A DNA stretch of 45,511 bases, taken from Bacteroidota bacterium (GTDB lineage: Bacteria; Bacteroidota; Bacteroidia; Chitinophagales; Chitinophagaceae). Positions 1-9,329 of this stretch are shown piece after piece. The stretch spans positions 1-45,511 of the forward strand of contig JAPLEO010000108.1 in the NCBI GenBank assembly GCA_026391125.1. The letters run 5' to 3'. The notes under the pieces were generated by a model. The model worked only from the letters and a program-made list of their open reading frames with translations, ran no database searches and had not been told where the DNA came from. Numbering within the stretch: the stretch's first letter is position 1; every line of letters starts with the position of its first letter. A program made the translations under genes and the position numbers.

Positions 1-1226
1 AACAACTTTCAAGGTTAGGTGGGAAGCGTATTGTGCCAATACAGAAATGTGATGTAGACTATGAATCAGAAGCTGAGCATTGGTTTGATAGTTTATTGAA
101 AGAGTTAAATCATTCTACTGAAACAAAGACCATTGAAAAGCCGGTTGTTACAGCGGTAAAAACACCAGGTAAAACAATTTATCAAGGAACCGTATTGAGT
201 CATATTAATTTAAATGATCGTGGATCTAATAAAGAAACTTGGCATATTGAAATAGCTGCTGAAGCGCTTGAATATGAAGCCGGAGACTCTATTGGAATCG
301 TTCCCAAAAACAGAGAAGAAATTGCTGACCTGATTATTGAAATTTCTAAGGTAGATCCGAATCGGAATATTGAGTATAAAAAGGAATCAAGAAGTATTAA
401 AGACCTGTTGGTAAATAAACTCAACATTTCTAATCTGAATGATAAGACGATCAAACGTTACGTGGAATTAGTAAAACAAGAAATTGCATTTACAAAAATC
501 GATTTACTGGAATTATTAATTAGTTATCCAGTACAAAATACGGATCAGTTTGTTGAATTGATTCAGCTATTGAATCCGCAATCACCAAGACTATACACTG
601 TTTCTTCGTCTCCATTAGCTACAGAAGGCGAAGTTCATATTACAGTTGCAAGGGATATTTTCTGGGCGAATGAAAAGAAGCAATACGGTTTGTGTTCTGA
701 CTTTCTAAGTGAGATCAAAGTGAACGGTACCATTGAATTCTTTGTACAAAAGAATAAGCGTTTTAAACTGCCTGCAAAGGATAAGGATATTATTATGATT
801 GGTCCGGGCACTGGTATCGCAGCGTTTAGGGGCTTTCTTGCTGAGAGAGATGCAGTGGGAGCAACTGGTAGGAACTGGTTGTTTTTTGGTGAACAACATT
901 TTGCGACCGACTTTCTTTATCAAACAGAAATTCAGAATTGGGAAACAACCGGAACGCTCACAAAAGTAAATGTTGCATTTTCAAGAGATCAGAAAGAAAA
1001 AATATACGTACAACAACGGATGCTTGAACATGGCGCCGAATTATTTGAGTGGCTTCAAGGAGGAGCCTACTTCTATGTGTGTGGTAAGAAAGACCCCATG
1101 AGTAATGATGTAGAACAAGCATTAATTCAGATTATAGAGCAATATGGTAAAATGACTATTGATGAAGCAAAGGCATACATCCATGTTTTAAAAGAAAGTC
1201 ATCGCTATCATAAAGACGTATATTAA
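1..1226 (+). CDS. cysJ: Sulfite reductase flavoprotein subunit alpha, 5'-truncated by window edge
   Basis: This is the NADPH-dependent flavoprotein that passes electrons through FAD and FMN to the siroheme subunit CysI. The reading frame is open from the first base of the window (codons from base 3). The residues before the GTG at 33 (LGGKRIVP) read as the end of a flavodoxin domain, so that GTG is not the start and the FMN domain lies outside the window. Visible are the connecting and FAD-binding region (RLYTVSSSPL and GLCSDFL) and the NADPH-binding half (IGPGTGIAAFRGFLAER, then VCGKKDPMSNDVE). The C-terminus ends in an aromatic residue, as in CysJ and P450 reductases. cysI follows 33 bp downstream, which supports the assignment over other diflavin reductases. 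Confidence 0.93.
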   Translation, partial: QLSRLGGKRIVPIQKCDVDYESEAEHWFDSLLKELNHSTETKTIEKPVVTAVKTPGKTIYQGTVLSHINLNDRGSNKETWHIEIAAEALEYEAGDSIGIVPKNREEIADLIIEISKVDPNRNIEYKKESRSIKDLLVNKLNISNLNDKTIKRYVELVKQEIAFTKIDLLELLISYPVQNTDQFVELIQLLNPQSPRLYTVSSSPLATEGEVHITVARDIFWANEKKQYGLCSDFLSEIKVNGTIEFFVQKNKRFKLPAKDKDIIMIGPGTGIAAFRGFLAERDAVGATGRNWLFFGEQHFATDFLYQTEIQNWETTGTLTKVNVAFSRDQKEKIYVQQRMLEHGAELFEWLQGGAYFYVCGKKDPMSNDVEQALIQIIEQYGKMTIDEAKAYIHVLKESHRYHKDVY

Positions 1227-1259
1227 TAATTTTTATTCCCATATCACTTAACATAAAGC

Positions 1260-2936
1260 ATGTCAAAGCAAGAAAAACTATCGATTATTGAGCGGATAAA
1301 AACTGAGAGCCATGGGTTGAGGGGTTCTATCGTTGAAAGTTTGCAGGATGAATTAACTGGAGCAATTCGTGAAGACGATCAAGCTTTAATTAAGTTTCAT
1401 GGTATGTATCAACAAGATGATCGAGACAGGAGAGAAGAAAGAGCTGAAAAGAAATTAGACAGACTATATAGTTTTATGATTCGGTTGCGGTTGCCAGGTG
1501 GATTTCTAAAACCTGAACAATGGATGGCAACTCATCAAATTGCAGGGGATCATGCAACAGGGGTCATTAAAATAACTAGTAGACAAACGGTACAGTTGCA
1601 TGGTTTGATCAAGTCGCATATCAAGCCAACCATTCAGGCCTTTAATGAATCTAAGTTGGATTCAATCGCTACATGCGGAGATATTAATCGGAATGTTTTG
1701 TGTAGTTCACATCCAGGAGAATCACCTATTCATGAACAGGTTTTTGCATATGCTGATAAGATCAGTCAGCTTTTAATGCCCAAGACTAAAGCCTATTATG
1801 AAATATGGTTGGATGAGGAAAAGATTGTAGATAAAAAAGAGGAGGAGGATCCATTATATCAAGATCGATTCTTGCCAAGGAAATTTAAAATTGCCATTGC
1901 CATTCCACCCAATAATGATGTAGATGTATTTGCGAACGATCTAGGTTTGATCGCCGTCATAGAAAACGATGTTTTAAAAGGGTTCAATATTGCAATTGGG
2001 GGTGGACTTTCCACAACTCACGGGAACCCGGAAACCTATGCCCGTCTTGCAACTGTAATTGGTTTTACTGATACTGAGGAAAAAACTTTAGCAGCGATTT
2101 ATGAGGTTCTCACGATTCAACGAGATTATGGAAACAGGTCTGACAGAAAATTGGCTCGTTTAAAATATACCGTTGATAAATTAGGCATTAATTGGTTTAA
2201 AGAAGAATTGGAAAGAAGGATTGGATTTAGACTTGCTCCAGCAAGATCAGTTCAATTAACGCAAAGAGTAGACCATTTTGGATGGAAACAAAACGCAGCT
2301 GGAAATTGGTTTTATACTGTGCTTGTTGAAAATGGGCGCGTACTTGATACTGAGTTATTCCCTTTAAAAACTGCTTTATTAGAAGTGGCAAAAACGGGTA
2401 AGGCAAATTTTAGATTTACCTGTACGCAAAATCTCATATTGAGTGATATTGCAGTAAGTGATAAAGAAACGGTGCATCAAATTTTAGAACGATTTGGGAT
2501 CATTGACCATACCGAAAACAGTTCAGCGATTCGAAAAAATAGTATGGCTTGTGTATCATTACCAACCTGCCCATTAGCCTTGGCAGAAGCGCAACGTTAT
2601 TTACCAGATTTGATCAGTAAGATTGAACCATTGTTAGAGAAGCATCAATTGGGGAAAGAAGAAATTATTATTAGAATGACTGGCTGTCCCAACGGATGTG
2701 CAAGGCCCTATGTGGCAGAAATTGGTTTTGTGGGTACTGCAGCTGGTAAATATAATTTACACTTAGGTGGAGATCGTCAAGGAGAAAGACTTAATAAAAT
2801 ATATCTAGAAAGCTTAGAGGAAGCTCAAATTTTAAGCACATTGGATAATTTGTTTCAAACCTATTCAACAGAAAGATCGATTGGAGAAACATTTGGAGAT
2901 TTTTCTGTGAGAAAAAAATGGATTCTTCATGATTAA
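1260..2936 (+). CDS. cysI: Sulfite reductase hemoprotein subunit beta
   Basis: This subunit reduces sulfite to sulfide with six electrons at a siroheme coupled to a [4Fe-4S] cluster. It has 558 residues, close to the usual length of about 570. The cluster cysteines are visible as CVSLPTC (C431, C437) and TGCPNGC (C476, C480), the same spacing as in E. coli CysI. The siroheme-anion contacts are represented by SRQTVQLHG near 107-115, NRNV near 143-146 and LPRKFK near 205-210. The ATG at 1260 follows cysJ after 33 bp. The last 8 bp overlap the next gene, so expression is probably coupled. Ferredoxin-dependent nitrite reductases share the fold, but the CysJ partner favours sulfite reductase. Confidence 0.95.
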   Translation: MSKQEKLSIIERIKTESHGLRGSIVESLQDELTGAIREDDQALIKFHGMYQQDDRDRREERAEKKLDRLYSFMIRLRLPGGFLKPEQWMATHQIAGDHATGVIKITSRQTVQLHGLIKSHIKPTIQAFNESKLDSIATCGDINRNVLCSSHPGESPIHEQVFAYADKISQLLMPKTKAYYEIWLDEEKIVDKKEEEDPLYQDRFLPRKFKIAIAIPPNNDVDVFANDLGLIAVIENDVLKGFNIAIGGGLSTTHGNPETYARLATVIGFTDTEEKTLAAIYEVLTIQRDYGNRSDRKLARLKYTVDKLGINWFKEELERRIGFRLAPARSVQLTQRVDHFGWKQNAAGNWFYTVLVENGRVLDTELFPLKTALLEVAKTGKANFRFTCTQNLILSDIAVSDKETVHQILERFGIIDHTENSSAIRKNSMACVSLPTCPLALAEAQRYLPDLISKIEPLLEKHQLGKEEIIIRMTGCPNGCARPYVAEIGFVGTAAGKYNLHLGGDRQGERLNKIYLESLEEAQILSTLDNLFQTYSTERSIGETFGDFSVRKKWILHD

Positions 2937-4152
2937 TTACGCTGAAATATTTTCCGAAAAACTTCATGAACTGAAAGGATCAGGTACGTATCGCTATTTT
3001 CTGAACGTGAATAAGTCGGCACAACATTTTCCTACTTTTTATTTTGAAGATCCACAAGGTGAAAAGCGAAAGGCAATTAATTTCTGTAGTAATGATTACC
3101 TCGCGATGAGCGTTCATGAAGAAGTGATCAGTAAATTAAGTTTTGTTGCAAATAGAGCTGGAACTGGCAGTGGAGGAACACGCAATATTAGCGGAACCAC
3201 TATTTATCATCGGGAGCTTGAAAATGCACTGGCAAAACTTCACCAACAAGAAGCGGCATTAGTATTTGGGAGTGCTTATTTGGCGAATCTTACCGCACTT
3301 TCTGTAATGGGAAAACTATTGACAAATGCTATTTTTATTTCGGATGAATACAATCATGCATCCATCATTGAAGGAATCAAAGCTAGTGGTGCTGCAAAAA
3401 AGATCTTTAAGCATAATGATCTAGAAGATTTGGAAAATGTTTTGAAAAGCATTCCTTTAAATCAGCCCAAAATAATTGTTTTTGAATCGATTTATTCGAT
3501 GAGTGGAACTGTTTCCCCTATTCTTGAAATTGTATTGTTAGCAAAAAAATATCAAGCACTAACTTATATCGATGAAGTGCATGCGGTTGGAATTTATGGA
3601 CAAAATGGAGGAGGATTAACCGAGCAATTGCAAGTTCAAAATGGGATAGATATCATAAATGGAACACTTGCTAAAGGATTTGGCGTTTTAGGTGGATACA
3701 TTGCAGGTGATCAATTGATCATTGATGCGATCAGAAGTATGGGTTCAGGTTTTATTTTCACGACTTCTTTGCCTCCTGCTATTTGTGCTGCGGCAAAGAA
3801 AAGCATTGAGTTACTAAAAGCTGACCAACACATTCGACCCCTTTATCAGGAAAAAGTTAGAGAACTTAGGCGGTTGTTGGAATTGAATAAGATCTCCTAT
3901 TATTCAAACGACACCCACATCACACCCATACCAATCGGAGAGGAGAAACGTTGCAAAAAGATTTCAGATTTATTGTTATACGAACATGGCATTTATATTC
4001 AGCCAATTGTTTATCCCACGGTTAAAAAAGGGGAAGCATGTTTGCGATTAACTATCACAGCAAAACATGATACCCAACACTTCCAAACTTTAGTCGATGC
4101 ATTGCGAGCAACAATAATTACAAATTCTGAAAGTATAGTAATAATAAAATAA
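2929..4152 (+). CDS. hemA: 5-aminolevulinate synthase-type alpha-oxoamine synthase
   Basis: This is a PLP enzyme of the ALAS/KBL/AONS/SPT family, 407 residues. Family hallmarks point to ALAS, which makes 5-aminolevulinate from glycine and succinyl-CoA. They are N55 in the [10 protein letters not shown] segment, [13 protein letters not shown] (T84, R85, N86), H143 after [11 protein letters not shown] at 161-169, [11 protein letters not shown] with D215 and H218, the PLP lysine K249 in [20 protein letters not shown], and YPTV (T364) with R373. These sit within one residue of the numbering I remember for Rhodobacter capsulatus ALAS. It overlaps cysI by 8 bp, so its product is probably made together with sulfite reductase. 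ALA is the tetrapyrrole precursor of siroheme. Bacteroidota normally use glutamyl-tRNA for ALA, so this gene is unexpected. Alternatives (glycine C-acetyltransferase, BioF) fit the motifs less well. Confidence 0.82.
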   Translation: MINYAEIFSEKLHELKGSGTYRYFLNVNKSAQHFPTFYFEDPQGEKRKAINFCSNDYLAMSVHEEVISKLSFVANRAGTGSGGTRNISGTTIYHRELENALAKLHQQEAALVFGSAYLANLTALSVMGKLLTNAIFISDEYNHASIIEGIKASGAAKKIFKHNDLEDLENVLKSIPLNQPKIIVFESIYSMSGTVSPILEIVLLAKKYQALTYIDEVHAVGIYGQNGGGLTEQLQVQNGIDIINGTLAKGFGVLGGYIAGDQLIIDAIRSMGSGFIFTTSLPPAICAAAKKSIELLKADQHIRPLYQEKVRELRRLLELNKISYYSNDTHITPIPIGEEKRCKKISDLLLYEHGIYIQPIVYPTVKKGEACLRLTITAKHDTQHFQTLVDALRATIITNSESIVIIK

Positions 4153-4297
4153 AAGACTTTGTAAAGTCTGCTAAATCAGTGGAAAATAAAATATTTGCAT
4201 AATTAATGTTATATGTCATTTAAAGTCTACTAAAATAATAGGAATGTGATGGTAGTACCTTAAATTTGCACAGCTTTGATAGCATAAATGATTCATT
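4153..4297 (+). promoter_or_regulatory. Intergenic operator/promoter region upstream of the siroheme-transport fusion
   Basis: The 145 bp between two co-oriented genes hold a perfect inverted repeat AGACTTT-GT-AAAGTCT at about 4154-4169. A repeated block AAAGTCTrCTAAA occurs at 4163 and again at 4222. The second copy continues into the near-palindrome CTACTAAAATAATAG at 4227-4241. A Bacteroidota -7 box TAAATTTG lies at 4261-4268, placing transcription start about 20 bases before the TTG start codon at 4298. The elements are seen in the sequence. That the CTA-TA palindrome binds an Rrf2-type sulfur regulator is inference. Confidence 0.55.
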
Positions 4298-5845
4298 TTG
4301 ATACAAGAACAAGAAATAAACATTGCTGAAACAGTGAAGGAACATTCATCAAATAGTCATAGAGATACCAATCAACTATTCCCGATTTTCCTTAAACTGG
4401 AACAACTGTCTGTTTTATTAATTGGAGGTGGTAATGTGGCATTAGAAAAACTGAATGCAATTCTCGGTAATGCACCAGAAACATTAGTACATATCGTAAC
4501 CGTAGAATTGGATAGCCGCATTGAGTATCTGGTAAATAAGCATTCAAATTTGCATGTTTCATTAAAACCATATAATTCAGGCGATTTAAGAGGGGCAGAT
4601 ATTATTATTGCGGCGGTAAACGATCTTACACTGAGTGAACAGATCTATAAAGATGCAAAACTAGCGGGTATACTCATCAATGTGGCAGATAAACCTGCAC
4701 TCTGCGATTTTTATTTAAGCTCAATTGTTCAAAAAGGGAATTTAAAAATTGCCATTTCAACAAATGGCAAGTCGCCTACTATTGCAAAAAGATTGAAGGA
4801 GGTTTTAAATGATGCGTTACCAAATGAATTGAACGATTTGCTGGAAAATATGGAAGCACTTCGAAGTAGATTAAAAGGGAATTTTGCCAGCAAGGTTAAT
4901 AAGCTCAACAAGATTACAAAAGTGTTGATCGATGATAATGAAGCTGATTATGTAAGTGCTGAAAAAAAGTGGAGAAATATTGCTTCTAAATTTGTTTTTG
5001 CTTTCTTCTTCATGTTTGTAGGCTATTTTATTTTGACCTACTTTCCGTTCCATAATATTTTAGATACTGTAAAAGGAATCCCCTCTCATATCGATTCCAT
5101 TTTTTATTGGATGATCTTTGCAGGCTTTTTAGCTCAGATGGTGGATGGTGCTTTGGGAATGGGATATGGAGTAACCTGTACAACGGTACTCCTTTCATTA
5201 GGAGTTAACCTTCCAGCTATTAGTGGAAGTATACATACTGCGGAAATTTTTTCAAGTGGCGCGTCGGGTTATAGTCATTACCGATTCGGAAACGTGAATA
5301 AAAAATTATTCAAAGCGTTATTGATTCCTGGAGTGATTGGAGCAATTTTAGGGGCGTACCTATTATCAAAATTTGGAGTTGAGTATTCAAAATATATTCG
5401 CCCTATACTTGCAGCATACACGCTTATATTAGGATTGCGTATTTTTTCTGCAGCTTTCCGAAAAAATAGAAAACCACAGAAAGTTAAAAACGCAGGTTGG
5501 CTTGCAGGCGCAGGTGGATTCTTGGATTCCTTTGGGGGCGGAGGCTGGGGACCCTTGGTTACTAGTACACTTATCTCAAAAGGAAGAACACCTCGTTTTG
5601 TGATTGGGACCGTAAGTATCACAGAATTTTTTGTAACCCTTGCAAGTGCACTTACATTCTTTTCTATGCTAGGCATAAATCATTGGCAGATCATTCTCGG
5701 GCTGATTATAGGAGGAGTGGTTGCTGCACCACTTGCTGCAAAACTTGCTGGAAAACTACCTTTGAAGACCATGTTCATATCCGTAGGAACTTTGGTGATC
5801 ATCTGGAGTTTGAGAATCCTTATTAAAGCTTTATCCGGACTTTAA
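4298..5845 (+). CDS. Fusion of siroheme synthase (precorrin-2 dehydrogenase/ferrochelatase) and TauE/SafE permease
   Basis: Residues about 27-200 are a Met8/CysG-N type domain that oxidises precorrin-2 with NAD+ and inserts iron to give siroheme. It shows the Rossmann motif IGGGNVALEKL (42-52), the catalytic aspartate D131 in NVADKPALCDF, and AISTNGKSP (152-160), equivalent to CysG AVSSGGTSP. After a linker, a hydrophobic segment (232-250) leads into a TSUP/TauE/SafE permease (about 265-515). This has GALGMGYGVTCTT, a hinge at about 370-400, and the repeat GGFLDSFGGGGWGP. Such permeases move sulfite, sulfonates or other sulfur anions. The frame has no ATG near its 5' end; an in-frame stop at 4289 leaves TTG 4298 as the likely start. 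The fusion ties cofactor synthesis to sulfur transport and fits the adjacent cysJI. Domain calls are confident; the transported ion is inferred. Confidence 0.9.
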   Translation: MIQEQEINIAETVKEHSSNSHRDTNQLFPIFLKLEQLSVLLIGGGNVALEKLNAILGNAPETLVHIVTVELDSRIEYLVNKHSNLHVSLKPYNSGDLRGADIIIAAVNDLTLSEQIYKDAKLAGILINVADKPALCDFYLSSIVQKGNLKIAISTNGKSPTIAKRLKEVLNDALPNELNDLLENMEALRSRLKGNFASKVNKLNKITKVLIDDNEADYVSAEKKWRNIASKFVFAFFFMFVGYFILTYFPFHNILDTVKGIPSHIDSIFYWMIFAGFLAQMVDGALGMGYGVTCTTVLLSLGVNLPAISGSIHTAEIFSSGASGYSHYRFGNVNKKLFKALLIPGVIGAILGAYLLSKFGVEYSKYIRPILAAYTLILGLRIFSAAFRKNRKPQKVKNAGWLAGAGGFLDSFGGGGWGPLVTSTLISKGRTPRFVIGTVSITEFFVTLASALTFFSMLGINHWQIILGLIIGGVVAAPLAAKLAGKLPLKTMFISVGTLVIIWSLRILIKALSGL

Positions 5846-5900
5846 CCGATTGCGAGTAGATTAACTTCTTTTCACTAAATTAGTTGTTCAATAATAAGAA

Positions 5901-6329
5901 ATGAAATATTTAGTGTCTTGTTTACTTGGAATGATTATTTGTCAATTTTCCTTTGCCCAATCAAAAGATAGTGTAGCAGTTGTACGTGCTGTTGAATCTT
6001 TCAGAAAAGCATTGATTGATGCAGATAAAACAACTTTAGATCTATTGTTGTCTAACAAATTGAGCTACGGACATTCAGGTGGAAAAATCGATACCAAGAC
6101 AAGCTTAGAAGATGCATTAACATCAGGGGTTTCTGATTTTATAACCATTGAAATAACCGATCAAACAGTTCAAATTATTGGGAAGAATGCGATTGTGCGA
6201 CACAAATTATTTGCTACTATAAACGATAATGCAAAGCCAGGAGAAGTAAAATTGTCGGTACTCTTGGTTTGGCAAAAAAATGGACATCAATGGAAGCTGA
6301 TAGCTAGGCAAGCTGTAAAAAATCTTTAA
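5901..6329 (+). CDS. Secreted SnoaL/NTF2-like (DUF4440-type) protein
   Basis: The product is 142 residues with a clear signal peptide (MKYLVSCLLGMIICQFSFAQ, cleavage after Q20 or nearby), so it is exported. The rest has the alternating pattern of NTF2-like proteins: a helical segment with VESFRKALIDADKTTLDLLL, the LSYGHSGGKIDTK turn, then beta strands ending in LVWQKNGHQWKLIARQA, typical of DUF4440/SnoaL-like proteins. No enzyme activity can be assigned. It stands alone between the siroheme fusion and the convergent lactate dehydrogenase gene. The two stop codons share the four bases TTAA (6326-6329). Confidence 0.8.
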   Translation: MKYLVSCLLGMIICQFSFAQSKDSVAVVRAVESFRKALIDADKTTLDLLLSNKLSYGHSGGKIDTKTSLEDALTSGVSDFITIEITDQTVQIIGKNAIVRHKLFATINDNAKPGEVKLSVLLVWQKNGHQWKLIARQAVKNL

Positions 6330-9136
6330 GCACTTACATCGTCTAACAAATACAAGATCGATTGGTAATTTTTGGCAACAGTTTTTGAAATCGACATTTC
6401 ACAGGTTTTACCTGAAGAATAATATCCATCATAATCAATTGCAGTAACTTCTTCTGCTTCCTTTCTAGTTGCAGCAGCAGTTAGCCCAGGATAATAAAAA
6501 CCTCGATCACCTGCCATCCCGCAACAACCTGCGTTTACTGGGAAATCTGCTTGTTCAGCGCATGCTTTTCCAATTTTCTTCATCTTACCCAATAAATTCA
6601 TTTTGTAGCTACTACAAACAGGATGAAATACGATTTTGTTTTTTGGCTTGTTGATCATTAAAGTTGGAAGCACCTCATCTGCAAGAAAATCAATTATGTC
6701 TAAAAGTTTTATTTTATCAAATCTTGCCTGATTGATCTCATTTAAATAAGGCCTACTATGTAAGATTGAATTGGTACAAGAGGTAGTATCCATTACCACT
6801 GGAAGGCTCCCTTGCTCAGACCAATGCCATAATTTTTCGATGGTTTGATTTACAGTAAAACGGTGTGCATCAGTAAACCCTTTTGAAGAATAAATTTGCC
6901 CACAACAAGTTCCAGATAAATCAGTTGGAACCAATAAATCTATCCCTGCTCTTTTTGCAACACGTACTGCAATATCTACCGTAGATTCTTTAGATTCCTT
7001 ATCAGCCCCCATCATTCTACTAATACATGCATTAAAGAAAACAGCTTTTGGATTTGTAACTAGGTTTGTTGAGTAATGTATTGGTCCTGTGATTTCATCA
7101 GTCCATAAAGGAAAACTAGGTACTATTTTTCGAATGGTTTTTGTCAAATTAGGCATCGCCTGTTTACCTAATAATCGATTAGTAAGGTTGCCTGTTTTGA
7201 GCGCAATTTTTACTATTGATTCTACTGTGCCAAAATGCTTCGCTACCATTAATGCAATACTGTTGGCGGTAGTTGAGTGACTTTCACGACGCAATCTCTT
7301 TACCAATTCTCCAGTATTGATATCAACAGGACATTCTAAAGCACACAATCCATCCACTGCACAAGTGTCTAAACCATCATACTGGTATTCTTTTAATAAT
7401 TGTTGATAATTAGCGTGGTCATTGTCTTTAAGCATGCGCTGCAATGCTCTTCGTACAACAATTCTTCTGCGCGGTGTTAGCGTGAATTCTCTACTAGGGC
7501 AGCGGTGTTCACAGTAACCACATTCTATACATTTATCAACTTCCTCTTCAACAATTGGAAGCGTCTTTAAATTTTTGGTATGACAATCTTTGTCAGCATT
7601 GATAATTACACCGGGGTTTAATAATTGGTGCGGGTCGAGTAGCAACTTTAATTGCTTCATGATCTCATAAGCCTCGGTTCCCCATTCGTCTTCAATGAAG
7701 GGTGCAATTTGTCGGCCAGTACCATGTTCTGCTTTCAATGAACCATGGTATTTTTCAAGAACCAAAACTGCCAGATCTTTCGCGAAATTTTCATACGCTA
7801 AAATATCAGAAGGTTCATTGAAAGATTGAGATATGATAAAGTGTAGGTTCCCTTCTTTGGCATGACCAAAAATAATTCCATTTACAAATCCATACTTCCA
7901 CATTAAATCTTGAACAGCTAAAACTGCTTCACCCAGAACTTCAACTGGAAATGCGATGTCTTCTAATAAAACGGTTGATCCTTTTGCTCTTGCTGCAGCA
8001 ACGGAAGGGTACATGCCTTTACGTAGCTTCCAATACTTTGCTTGTTGCTCTGCATCTAAAGTAAACTGATAAGGTAAGATGGTTTGAAGTGTTCCTAAAA
8101 AAGGACCAGCACTTTCTAGTTGAGCATTCAGTTCATCTAAAGAGCTAGCTTGATATTCGCACAATATGCCAGTGGCTTGCGCTGGTAATGTTTTAATTGC
8201 TTCTGGTGCGTGTGCTTGGTTTTCGATTGACCGAAGTGCAGCTCTATCCATCAATTCTAATGCGGCCGCTCCTGTTGCCTTCAATCCTGCAATGGCGTTA
8301 CAAGCAATTAGAGGTGTTTCGAAATATAGAATGGAAGTTGCTTTATAAGCTAAATCTGGTAGTGTATTTAAAATGGCTTCAGCAATAAATGCTAAACTAC
8401 CTTCTGCACCAATTAGAACATGTGATAAAATATCTAATGGGTGTTGGTGGTCGATAAATGCATTTAATCCATAACCAACCGTATTCTTAAGTTCATATTT
8501 TTTTCGAATGCGAGCAACTAGTGTTGTATTATTCAACAGCCCCGTTTGTAGTTTTTTTATTTCAAGAAAAAGATGTTGTTGCTCGTTTTCAAATCTTTGA
8601 TAATCTGATGCAATGGAAGTATCATAATAACTTCCATCAGTAAGCATGAATGCCATTGATCTAAGTGTATGATAGGCATTTCCAGTAACGCCACAGCACA
8701 TACCGCTACTATTGTTTGATAGAATTCCACCCATCATTGCAGCATTGATCGATGCAGGGTCTGGACCAATTTTACGTCCCCATTTTTTTAAAAGTTGATT
8801 AACATCGCCTCCAATTATTCCAGGCTGAACTTTTACGGCATCTCCATTATCTATCACAGAGGCAGTTTGCCAATACCTACTAAGGTCTACAAGAATTCCA
8901 TCAGTGATTGATTGGCCAGACAAACTAGTTCCACCTGTTCTAAATACTAATGGGGTATTTGTAGTGTGGGATAATTCAAAAAGAGCTTTGATTTCTTCAA
9001 GACTAGATGGTTGAACAACTGCTTGAGGTACTAAATAATAGAAACTTGCATCGCTAGCATAACTATACCTATCTGTAATTCTTGTTTTTACTTTTTCTGC
9101 AGGGAGTATCTGTAAAAGTGCTTCTTGAAGGCCCAT
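6326..9136 (-). CDS. FAD-binding and (Fe-S)-binding oxidoreductase, D-lactate dehydrogenase type
   Basis: This is a single-chain GlcD-GlcF-like enzyme of 936 residues that probably oxidises D-lactate or another 2-hydroxy acid and passes electrons to the quinone pool at the membrane. The N-terminal half is a VAO-type FAD domain (LVFRTGGTSLSGQS, GPDPASINAAMMGGILSNNSSG), with HAKEGNLHF and KAEHGTGRQIAPF near its end. The C-terminal half has two cluster motifs, CIECGYCEHRCP and CAVDGLCALECP, and CCG-domain cysteines (GTCCGQ, NAGCCGMAGDRGF). The ATG at 9136 gives MGLQEALLQILP. The open frame continues 103 codons upstream only because the heptamer repeat lacks stops; that extension is low-complexity and not protein-like. 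It diverges from cutC. The exact substrate is inferred. Confidence 0.88.
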   Translation of the reverse strand: MGLQEALLQILPAEKVKTRITDRYSYASDASFYYLVPQAVVQPSSLEEIKALFELSHTTNTPLVFRTGGTSLSGQSITDGILVDLSRYWQTASVIDNGDAVKVQPGIIGGDVNQLLKKWGRKIGPDPASINAAMMGGILSNNSSGMCCGVTGNAYHTLRSMAFMLTDGSYYDTSIASDYQRFENEQQHLFLEIKKLQTGLLNNTTLVARIRKKYELKNTVGYGLNAFIDHQHPLDILSHVLIGAEGSLAFIAEAILNTLPDLAYKATSILYFETPLIACNAIAGLKATGAAALELMDRAALRSIENQAHAPEAIKTLPAQATGILCEYQASSLDELNAQLESAGPFLGTLQTILPYQFTLDAEQQAKYWKLRKGMYPSVAAARAKGSTVLLEDIAFPVEVLGEAVLAVQDLMWKYGFVNGIIFGHAKEGNLHFIISQSFNEPSDILAYENFAKDLAVLVLEKYHGSLKAEHGTGRQIAPFIEDEWGTEAYEIMKQLKLLLDPHQLLNPGVIINADKDCHTKNLKTLPIVEEEVDKCIECGYCEHRCPSREFTLTPRRRIVVRRALQRMLKDNDHANYQQLLKEYQYDGLDTCAVDGLCALECPVDINTGELVKRLRRESHSTTANSIALMVAKHFGTVESIVKIALKTGNLTNRLLGKQAMPNLTKTIRKIVPSFPLWTDEITGPIHYSTNLVTNPKAVFFNACISRMMGADKESKESTVDIAVRVAKRAGIDLLVPTDLSGTCCGQIYSSKGFTDAHRFTVNQTIEKLWHWSEQGSLPVVMDTTSCTNSILHSRPYLNEINQARFDKIKLLDIIDFLADEVLPTLMINKPKNKIVFHPVCSSYKMNLLGKMKKIGKACAEQADFPVNAGCCGMAGDRGFYYPGLTAAATRKEAEEVTAIDYDGYYSSGKTCEMSISKTVAKNYQSILYLLDDVSA

Positions 9137-9140
9137 ATGT

Positions 9141-9280
9141 AAAGATAAAAGATAAAAGATAAAAGTGAAAAGTGAAAAATGGAGGAAGAAGTTGAAGTGA
9201 GGAGTGAGGAGTGAGGAGTGAGAAGTGAGAAGTGAGGAGTGAGAAGTGAGAAGTGAGGAGTGAGGAGTGAGAAGTGAGGG
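9141..9280. repeat. Heptanucleotide-period tandem repeat tract between divergent genes
   Basis: Two blocks with a strict 7-bp period fill the divergent promoter region. At 9141-9161 there are three copies of AAAGATA, followed by two of AAAGTGA (9162-9175). After a 21-bp degenerate stretch, twelve uninterrupted copies of GTGAGRA run from 9197 to 9280 (last copy GTGAGGG), with A and G alternating at position six. Because seven is not a multiple of three and the units carry no stop in some frames, both neighbouring genes appear artificially extended through it. The tract lies between starts at 9136 (minus) and 9330 (plus), where length changes could affect promoter spacing. Confidence 0.95.
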
Positions 9281-9329
9281 TGAAGAGTTTGTCTGTTTAA
9301 AATCCTGTAATTTAGTGGAAAGGTTTGCT

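Noticed and set aside
2929..4152. 8-amino-7-oxononanoate synthase (BioF) or glycine C-acetyltransferase (KBL)
   Set aside because: [22 protein letters not shown] and [12 protein letters not shown] match ALAS better, and no biotin or threonine-degradation genes are nearby.
5278..5676. Minus-strand ORF of 132 codons
   Set aside because: It lies fully inside the TauE domain coding region on the opposite strand, is rich in Pro/Lys and has no domain pattern.
9141..9280. CRISPR array
   Set aside because: The period is 7 bp with no spacers and no cas genes; it is a simple tandem repeat.
9267..9329. Upstream ATG-like start for cutC inside the repeat tract
   Set aside because: CutC similarity begins at MSNEVTIEV (9330); the extra residues come from the repeat and the spacer after it.
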